In this document: piece by piece, positions 58,444 through 64,000 of the stretch
Layout of the letters: each line of letters opens with the position of its first letter
Numbering within the stretch: position 1 is the stretch's first letter
Assembly (NCBI GenBank): GCA_963842725.1
Contig: CAWJHN010000004.1
Location: forward strand, 620,001 to 684,000
DNA length: 64,000 nt
Origin: UBA10649 sp963842725
GTDB lineage: Bacteria; Actinomycetota; Actinomycetes; S36-B12
Direction of reading: 5' to 3'
Translations under genes and position numbers: made by a program
Notes under the pieces: model-generated
Seen by the model: the letters and a program-made list of their open reading frames with translations, nothing else
Told to the model about the DNA's origin: nothing
The model's database searches: none

Positions 58444-60081
58444 ATGTCAGCGTTAAATGCCACGGCCCATCGACAGGAGTCGATCGGGGCGCTGGGCCGA
58501 TCCTTCGACGTCCTCGTGGTCGGTGGTGGCATCAACGGTCTGGCGGTCGCGTGGGACGCTGCGCTGGCGGGCCTGTCGGTGCTCGTCATCGACAAGGGCG
58601 ACTGGGGCAGCGGCACCTCGTCGTGGTCGTCGCGCATGATCCACGGCGGGCTGAAGTACCTCGAGGTCTACGACGTGCCGCTCGTGCGGGAGTCCCTGCG
58701 AGACCGGGAATGGCTGCTGCGGCGGGCTCCGCACCTGGTCAAGCCGCTGCCCTTCATCCTTCCGTTCTACAAGGACGGCGCGCACTCGAAGTCGCTCCTG
58801 CGCATGGGGATGATCGCCTACGACGTGCTCTCCTTCGACAAGTCCGTCCCGCGGCATCGGACGTACACGCGCGACGAGATCATCGAGCTGCTCCCCGGCC
58901 TGCAGCGGGAGGGGCTGCAGGGTGCCGCCCGCTACTACGACGCGCAGGTCGAGTACGCGGAGCGGCTGTGCGTCGAGCTCGCGGTCGCGGCCCGGCAGGC
59001 GGGGGCCGTCACCCTGAACTACGCCCGCCTCCAGGGCCTGACGCTGGACGGGAACCGAGTCGTGGGCGCCACGATCCGCGACGAGGTGACCGGCACGGAG
59101 TACTCCGTTCGGGCCAAGGTCACCGTCAACGTGACGGGTCCGTGGGTAGACGACATCCTCGAGGGGACGCCGGAGGCCAGCAAGCGCTGGATCGGCGGCA
59201 CCAAGGGCACGCACCTGGTGGTCGGACCCTTCCCGGGCGCGCCCGAGGCGGCGATGTACTACGAGTCCGATGACGGCCGGCCCATGATGGTCATCCCCTG
59301 GCTGGGCATGTACCTGATCGGCAGCACCGACAAGAGGTTCCACGGAGACCTCGACACCGTGTCCGCGGACGAGGAGGAGCTGGACTACATCCTCTACGAG
59401 ACCAACAAGGTGTTCCCGGACAGCGGCCTGACCCGAGAGTCCATCCACTACTGGTACACCGGCGTGCGACCGCTGCCGTACGTCGATGCGGAGCGCACCG
59501 CCGACATCTCGCGTCGCCATGACATCCACGACCACGCTCCGAAGGTCGACGGGCTCATCTCGGTCATCGGAGGCAAGCTCACGACCTTCCGGGCCCTGGC
59601 CAAGCACACCCTGAAGGCGATCGGCCGGAAGATCCCCGTCGGCGCCTCGCAGCTGGAGAACAACTACCTGCCGGGGTACGCCGACGTCCCACCGGCCATG
59701 CCCCCAGGCATCGCGGGCCCCCTGTGGGCGCGCCTGCTGAGGATCTACGGCGCGCAGGCACCCGAGGTCGCGATCATCGCGCTGAGCGAGGAGGGCGGCG
59801 ACGAGACCCTCGATGCCGGGACCGGACTCATCGCCGCGGAGGTCCTGTTCGCCCTTCGACAGGAGGAGGCCGTGCACCTGTCGGACGTCCTCGCCCGCCG
59901 CGTCATGGTGGGACTGGAGGCGGACCTGGGCCGGGCATGCGCACCGCGGGTGGCGGCCGTGATGGCAGGCGAGCTCGGCTGGGACGACGCGACCGTGGCC
60001 GCCGAACTGGCCGCATACGAGGAGTACCTGCGCCGATTCGAGGTCATCGAGGAGCCGTATGAGCCTTCTGCTGGGCATTGA
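58444..60081 (+). CDS. FAD-dependent glycerol-3-phosphate dehydrogenase-like protein
   Basis: A 545-residue flavoprotein of the GlpD family. The FAD site is VLVVGGGINGLAVAWDAALAG and the substrate region has GSGTSSWSSRMIHGGLKYLE, followed by LIGSTDKRFHGDLD and SVIGGKLTTFRALAKHT. The C-terminal helical domain is complete. AGGAG precedes the ATG. It overlaps an FGGY kinase that is not a typical glycerol kinase and is followed by a triosephosphate isomerase, so a phosphorylated tetritol (EryB-like) is as likely a substrate as glycerol 3-phosphate. Confidence 0.88.
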   Translation: MSALNATAHRQESIGALGRSFDVLVVGGGINGLAVAWDAALAGLSVLVIDKGDWGSGTSSWSSRMIHGGLKYLEVYDVPLVRESLRDREWLLRRAPHLVKPLPFILPFYKDGAHSKSLLRMGMIAYDVLSFDKSVPRHRTYTRDEIIELLPGLQREGLQGAARYYDAQVEYAERLCVELAVAARQAGAVTLNYARLQGLTLDGNRVVGATIRDEVTGTEYSVRAKVTVNVTGPWVDDILEGTPEASKRWIGGTKGTHLVVGPFPGAPEAAMYYESDDGRPMMVIPWLGMYLIGSTDKRFHGDLDTVSADEEELDYILYETNKVFPDSGLTRESIHYWYTGVRPLPYVDAERTADISRRHDIHDHAPKVDGLISVIGGKLTTFRALAKHTLKAIGRKIPVGASQLENNYLPGYADVPPAMPPGIAGPLWARLLRIYGAQAPEVAIIALSEEGGDETLDAGTGLIAAEVLFALRQEEAVHLSDVLARRVMVGLEADLGRACAPRVAAVMAGELGWDDATVAAELAAYEEYLRRFEVIEEPYEPSAGH

Positions 60082-61558
60082 CTCCGGCTCGACCGTCACG
60101 AAGTCGGTCCTCTTCGACCTCGACGGACGTGAGGTGGCGAGCGCGAGCCGCCGGGTGCCACTGAGCTACCCGAGCCCCCACCACGTGGAGCGGGACCAGG
60201 ACGGGCTCTGGAACGTCGTCGCCGAGACCGTGCGCGAGGTGCTCGCGTCGTCCGGGACGTCCGGGTCCGACGTTCTGGCCGTCGGCGTGACGTCGCACGG
60301 CGACGGGGTCTACCTGGTGGACGAGGACGGCCGGCCCACGCGGCCGGGCATCATGTCCCTCGACACGCGGGCCCACGACATCGTGCAGCGCTGGGAGGCG
60401 TCCGGGGTCTCGGACCGGGCGCTCGGGCTCACCGGGCAGCGACCGTGGCCCTCGGCGCCCGTGGCCCTGCTCGCGTGGCTGACCGAGCACGAGCCGCAGG
60501 TGATGGCGCGCACCCGGTGGGCGCTGCCGGCCAAGGACGTGCTGAGGCACCGGCTCACCGGCGTGATCTCCACGGAGCCGACCGAGGCCAGCCTGTCGTT
60601 CACCAACGTCACGACGCAGCAGTACGACCGGGCCGTCGTCGACCTCTACGGCCTGCCGGACGTCGCCCGGCTGCTCGCCCCGGTGCTGCCGTGCACGCAC
60701 GTCTCGGGCATCGTCACGCCGCAGGCGTCCCAGGCGACGGGTCTCGCGGTGGGGACCCCGGTCGCCGCAAGCGCGCACGACGTCGACTGCTCGGCCGTCG
60801 GCTCCGGTGTCATCCGGCCGGGCACGGCCTCCGTTGTAGCGGGCTCGTTCAGCATCAACCAGGTGGTGTCCGAGGCGCCGCTCGTGGGCAGTGGCTGGTG
60901 CGCGCGGAATTTCGTGCGCGAGGGGCAGTGGATGAACATGTCGCTGAGCCCGACCAGCTCGGCCAACATGGAGTGGTTCACGCAGCAGCTGTGCGCGGAC
61001 GAGCTGGCGCGCGGCGCGGCCGTGGGAGACGCATTCGGCTTCGTCGATCGCGAGGTGGCCGCGATAGCGGACAGCCCGAGCGATGTCGTGTTCCTTCCGT
61101 TCCTGTACGGCTCGCCGCTGGGGGTCGAGTCGAGTGCCACGTTCATCGGGCTCAAGGGCTGGCATGTGCGCGGCCACCTGCTGCGCGCCGTGATGGAGGG
61201 CATCGCCTTCACGCACCGGTACCACGTCGACCAGCTGGCGACCTCCTTCCCGTGCCACGAGATCCGACTCACCGGCGGGGCCAGCAGGAGCGCGTACTGG
61301 AGCCAGCTCTTCGCCGACGTGCTGGAGCGTCCGGTCGAGGTGACGTCCGCCGGCGAGACGGGGGCGCTGGGCGTCGCGCTTCTCGCCGGCGTGGCCGCCG
61401 GGGCGTACGCGTCGCTCGACGACGCGGTCGCCAGGACCGTCCACGTCGCACGCCGCTACGAGCCGGAGCCGGCGGGCGTCGCACGTCAGGCCCGCGCATA
61501 CGCCACGTACCAGGCGGTCATCGCCGCCCTGGTCCCGTTCTGGGGAGGTCAGGCATGA
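60059..61558 (+). CDS. FGGY-family carbohydrate kinase
   Basis: A 499-residue sugar kinase. LLGIDSGSTVTKSVLFDLDG is the N-terminal ATPase motif, GVTSHGDGVYLVDEDG the substrate loop, and IRLTGGASRSAYWSQLFADV the second FGGY signature, with ETGALGVALLAG at the end. Glycerol kinase has IDQGTTS at the first motif, so this belongs to another branch, similar to the xylulose/erythritol kinases. Start overlaps the dehydrogenase by 23 bases and the stop overlaps tpiA (ATGA). Confidence 0.85.
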   Translation: MSLLLGIDSGSTVTKSVLFDLDGREVASASRRVPLSYPSPHHVERDQDGLWNVVAETVREVLASSGTSGSDVLAVGVTSHGDGVYLVDEDGRPTRPGIMSLDTRAHDIVQRWEASGVSDRALGLTGQRPWPSAPVALLAWLTEHEPQVMARTRWALPAKDVLRHRLTGVISTEPTEASLSFTNVTTQQYDRAVVDLYGLPDVARLLAPVLPCTHVSGIVTPQASQATGLAVGTPVAASAHDVDCSAVGSGVIRPGTASVVAGSFSINQVVSEAPLVGSGWCARNFVREGQWMNMSLSPTSSANMEWFTQQLCADELARGAAVGDAFGFVDREVAAIADSPSDVVFLPFLYGSPLGVESSATFIGLKGWHVRGHLLRAVMEGIAFTHRYHVDQLATSFPCHEIRLTGGASRSAYWSQLFADVLERPVEVTSAGETGALGVALLAGVAAGAYASLDDAVARTVHVARRYEPEPAGVARQARAYATYQAVIAALVPFWGGQA

Positions 61559-62340
61559 GCGCGTCGAAGGTCTGGATCGGCACGGGCTGGAAGATGAACA
61601 AGACGATCGCCGAGGCGCGTGCGTATGCGCGCGAGCTGGCGGCCGCGACGATCCCGGAGACCGTGCAGGCGTTCATCCTGCCGCCGCACACGGCGCTGGC
61701 GGCCGTGCGCGACGAGCTGCCACCGGACAGCCCGGTGCTGATCGGCGCCCAGAACGCGCACTGGGGTCCCGAAGGGGCGCAGACGGGCGAGATCTCGATG
61801 CGGATGGCTTCGGACGCGGGTGCGCGGCTGATCGAGATGGGTCATTCGGAGCGGCGGGCCGCATTCGGCGAGACCGACGAGACGGTGGGCCTGAAGGCGC
61901 GGGCCGCGCTCGATGCCGGGCTCGTGCCGCTGATCTGCATCGGCGAGACCGACGACATCCGCCGGGCCGGCCACGCGGAGGAGTTCCTGCTCGGACAGGC
62001 GCGTGCGGCCGTCTCGCTCCTTCGTCCGGACGAGGTGCCCGGGGTGATCGTGGCGTACGAGCCCGTCTGGGCCATCGGCGAGCACGGCCGGCCGGCGACC
62101 GCGGCCGAGACGGGACCGGTGATGGCGGCGCTGGCCGGCGATCTCGCGGAGGCGACCGGCGGTGGTGGCTGCCTGGCGCTGCTCTACGGCGGCAGCGTCA
62201 ACGCGCAGAACGCCGATGAGCTGCTGCGCGATCCGCACACCGACGGGCTGTTCGTGGGTCGTGCCGCGTGGACGGCCGCCGGGCTCCTCGGGCTGGTGGC
62301 CATCGCGGATGCGTATGCGTCCAGCACGCGTGGTTTATAA
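61555..62340 (+). CDS. Triosephosphate isomerase, possibly tetrulose-phosphate specific
   Basis: A 261-residue TIM-barrel enzyme with all catalytic residues: Lys in GTGWKMNKT, His in EMGHSERRAAFGE and Glu in VAYEPVWAIG; phosphate loop LLYGGSVNAQN. It lies in the kinase-dehydrogenase operon, not with the glycolytic gapA-pgk genes, so it may be a paralogue that isomerises tetrulose phosphate (EryH/TpiA2-like). The sequence alone does not settle substrate. Confidence 0.9.
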   Translation: MSASKVWIGTGWKMNKTIAEARAYARELAAATIPETVQAFILPPHTALAAVRDELPPDSPVLIGAQNAHWGPEGAQTGEISMRMASDAGARLIEMGHSERRAAFGETDETVGLKARAALDAGLVPLICIGETDDIRRAGHAEEFLLGQARAAVSLLRPDEVPGVIVAYEPVWAIGEHGRPATAAETGPVMAALAGDLAEATGGGGCLALLYGGSVNAQNADELLRDPHTDGLFVGRAAWTAAGLLGLVAIADAYASSTRGL

Positions 62341-62391
62341 CAGTTTCACAACGACCGTGCAATAATCACGCGATCTGTGGTTCTATTCTCA

Positions 62392-62425
62392 GTAATTGGT
62401 GAAGTTTTCTCGCATGAGTTGCGAT
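62392..62425. promoter_or_regulatory. Second operator-like site before the DUF2291-ABC unit
   Basis: GTAATTGGTG at 62392-62401 repeats the left arm found before the GlpD-like gene (GCAATTGGTG), and TTGCGAT at 62419-62425 repeats the sequence at the right arm there (58395-58401). Spacing differs (27 against 34 bp). The region 62341-62450 is clearly AT-richer than its surroundings. It probably holds the promoter of the transporter genes and a shared regulator site. Confidence 0.45.
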
Positions 62426-62476
62426 TAATACCACCAGTCAGGAAGCGATCGTGATGTGCCAGTCAAGGAGGTTCGA

Positions 62477-63139
62477 GTGAGCCGGGAGTCGAAGAGATCG
62501 CCGTGGGTCCGCCGCGGCATCGTGATCGCGCTGTGCGTCGGCCTCGTCGGCGCCATGGTCATGAGCACCACCGTGACGACGGCCGAGCAGGGCGCGAAGG
62601 TGGCCTCCGGCCTGAACCCGGCCAAGGACTTCAACGCCGCGGAGTTCGCGGCCACGCTCTTCCCGAGCATCGTCGCCGAACTCCCCGGAAAGGCCGTCGA
62701 CATCGCCGTCCTCGCCCCTGCCGTGGCCGAGAACGAGGCGGCCGCGGGGGCGGAGTACGGCCAGGACCTCGGCGCCGGGAGCTTCGCCGTACCCGTCAAG
62801 GTCGAGGGCACGGTCCTCAGCGTCGATGACAAGTTCATGACGCTGACCGTCAGCGGACTGGCCGAGGACCAGACGGTCGTGGTGCCCCTCAGCTCCGCGC
62901 TCAACGGCGGTCCGATCCGCGATGCGCTCGGCAACGTCCAGTTCGGCGACGTCCCCGATCAGATCGCCTACCAGTCGCTGGCCCAGGAGCTCAAGGCCCT
63001 CGTCAAGACCCAGGTCCTCGACCCCGCGGATCCGGCCAGCCTGACCGGCAAGGACGTCGTCGTCTACGGAGCATGGAAGAACGGCGGACCCAAGAGCACG
63101 TTCATCATCCAGCCGGTGAAGATCGAGGCCGCGGCATGA
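62477..63139 (+). CDS. DUF2291-family periplasmic protein
   Basis: A 220-residue exported protein with an N-terminal hydrophobic segment (RGIVIALCVGLVGAMVMSTTV) and the DUF2291 features LNPAKDFNAAEFAATLFPSI, VKVEGTVLSVDDKFMTLTV and IRDALGNVQFGDVPDQIAYQ. AAGGAGG lies correctly before the GTG at 62477; an upstream in-frame start lacks a site. DUF2291 proteins are found beside sugar ABC transporters of erythritol-type loci. The stop overlaps the ABC ATPase start (ATGA). Confidence 0.85.
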   Translation: MSRESKRSPWVRRGIVIALCVGLVGAMVMSTTVTTAEQGAKVASGLNPAKDFNAAEFAATLFPSIVAELPGKAVDIAVLAPAVAENEAAAGAEYGQDLGAGSFAVPVKVEGTVLSVDDKFMTLTVSGLAEDQTVVVPLSSALNGGPIRDALGNVQFGDVPDQIAYQSLAQELKALVKTQVLDPADPASLTGKDVVVYGAWKNGGPKSTFIIQPVKIEAAA

Positions 63140-64000
63140 CGGCGCCGACGGTCCAGACCGACGTCGTGCTCGAGGCGGTCGGCGTGGCCAAGATCTACGG
63201 GGTCACCCGGGCGCTGAAGGGCGTCGACTTCGACGTGCGCGCCGGAAAGGTCACCGCGCTCTTCGGCGAGAACGGAGCCGGCAAGTCGACGCTCATGAAG
63301 ATCCTGTCCGGTGTCGAGCAGCCGACCAGCGGCCACCTCGTCCTCGACGGTGAGCCCGTGGTGCTCCAGTCCACGACCGACGCTGTCTCCCGCGGCATCT
63401 CGATCATCCACCAGGAGCTCAACCTCTGCCCCAACCTCAACGTGCGCGACAACATCTTCCTCGGCCGCGAGATCCCCAACGGCCGGGGCGGCATCAAGTA
63501 CGGCGACGAGGCCGACCTGGTCAAGACGGTCATGGAGCGCCTCGAGGAGAAGATCACGCCGCAGACCATGGTCGCCGACCTTCGGCTGGGTCAGCAGCAG
63601 ATCGTCGAGATCGCGCGCGCCCTCGCCGCCGAGACCCGCATCCTCATCATGGACGAGCCCACGTCGGCGCTCAGCGCCCCCGAGGTCGACGTGCTGTTCA
63701 AGGTGATCCGCGACCTGACAGCCCACGGGGTGGCCATCGTCTACATCTCCCATCACCTCGAGGAGGCCCTGGCCATCGCCGACTACACGGTGGTCTTCCG
63801 CGACGGCGAGCTGGTCGCGAAGGCCGACGCCGACGACATCGACCTGGCCTGGGTCATCTCGAAGATGGTCGGCCGCGGCGCAGAGTACGACTTCCGCGAC
63901 GAGCCCCGCGACTTCGGCGACGTGCTGCTCTCGCTGGAGCACGTGTCCGTCATCAACCCGGAGGACAGCGAGCGGGTGGCGGTGCGGGACCTGTCCCTGC
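63136..64000 (+). CDS. Sugar ABC transporter ATP-binding protein, N-terminal 288 codons (cut by window edge)
   Basis: The first ATPase domain of a two-domain RbsA/XylG/EryE-type protein: Walker A FGENGAGKST, Q-loop IHQELNLCPNLN, signature LRLGQQQIVEIARAL, Walker B LIMDEPTSAL and switch His YISHHLEE. The second domain begins LLSLEHVSVINPED and is cut. It is coupled to the DUF2291 gene. Permease and binding-protein genes should follow outside the window. The sugar is not determined; the neighbours point to a polyol. Confidence 0.92.
   Translation, partial: MTAPTVQTDVVLEAVGVAKIYGVTRALKGVDFDVRAGKVTALFGENGAGKSTLMKILSGVEQPTSGHLVLDGEPVVLQSTTDAVSRGISIIHQELNLCPNLNVRDNIFLGREIPNGRGGIKYGDEADLVKTVMERLEEKITPQTMVADLRLGQQQIVEIARALAAETRILIMDEPTSALSAPEVDVLFKVIRDLTAHGVAIVYISHHLEEALAIADYTVVFRDGELVAKADADDIDLAWVISKMVGRGAEYDFRDEPRDFGDVLLSLEHVSVINPEDSERVAVRDLSL

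Overview
This window is chromosomal DNA from a high-GC Gram-positive bacterium (Actinomycetota), most likely Propionibacteriales/Nocardioidaceae-like. The evidence is the strongly GC-rich codon use, the acyl-CoA carboxylase epsilon subunit beside accD, the LpdA-type quinone reductase, and many start codons placed 6-7 nt after a TANNNT box, which is the actinobacterial leaderless-mRNA signature. The backbone gene order (sdhCDAB, cdd, deoA, add, deoC/pmm/punA, lpdA, accA, maf, accE, accD, birA, PH-domain protein, gtrA, purK, purE) resembles the Mycobacterium tuberculosis Rv3275-Rv3319 region. The order at species level is inference. No rRNA, tRNA, CRISPR array or transposase was seen.

Layout. 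0-2.8 kb: succinate dehydrogenase (sdhB cut by the window edge). 2.9-7.8 kb: an acyl-CoA mutase large subunit, an IclR regulator and an E1 alpha/E1 beta/lone lipoyl-domain set. 7.8-17.2 kb: nucleoside hydrolase, a BMP-type nucleoside ABC transporter, cytidine deaminase, thymidine phosphorylase, a small membrane protein and a Gfo/Idh/MocA oxidoreductase. 17.2-31.9 kb: a c-type cytochrome island. On the minus strand it has TPR, NHL-propeller and Ig-like octaheme genes. Divergently it has a System I maturation set (ccmE, ccmA-ccmB fusion, ccmC, ccmD, ccmF-TPR fusion), a NapC-like decaheme cytochrome, a TlpA-like thiol oxidoreductase and a secreted hexaheme protein. 32-45 kb: cupin, DMT transporter, adenosine deaminase, GNAT, glycosyltransferase, aldehyde dehydrogenases, deoC, phosphopentomutase-type enzyme, purine nucleoside phosphorylase, lpdA and small genes. 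45.5-55.5 kb: TPM protein, acyl-CoA carboxylase genes, maf, birA, PH protein, gtrA, purK, purE and a thioredoxin-like protein. 55.4-64 kb: hydroxypyruvate-isomerase-like protein, transketolase, GlpD-like dehydrogenase, FGGY kinase, triosephosphate isomerase, DUF2291 protein and a sugar ABC ATPase (cut by the edge). This last block looks like a tetritol/polyol catabolic locus.

How the genes work together. Nucleosides are imported by the BMP-ABC system, deaminated (cdd, add), phosphorolysed (deoA, punA) or hydrolysed, and the pentose phosphates are channelled through the mutase and DeoC to acetaldehyde, which aldehyde dehydrogenase can oxidise. The island appears to build an electron-transfer chain from menaquinol through a membrane NapC-like cytochrome to exported multiheme proteins, and it carries its own heme-attachment machinery. 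DosR-box-like repeats before ccmE and before the hexaheme gene suggest redox or hypoxia control. The island separates deoA from add, which are neighbours in mycobacteria, so it looks like an insertion into a conserved backbone.

Quality caveat. Many genes are broken by single-base frameshifts (IclR, E1 alpha, ABC ATPase, the three multiheme genes, GNAT, pmm, lpdA, birA, PH protein, purK, purE, hyi). Both frames remain family-like on each side of every break, and the breaks cluster locally. They are most simply read as sequencing/assembly indels. I give spans for the restored genes and state where the frame changes.
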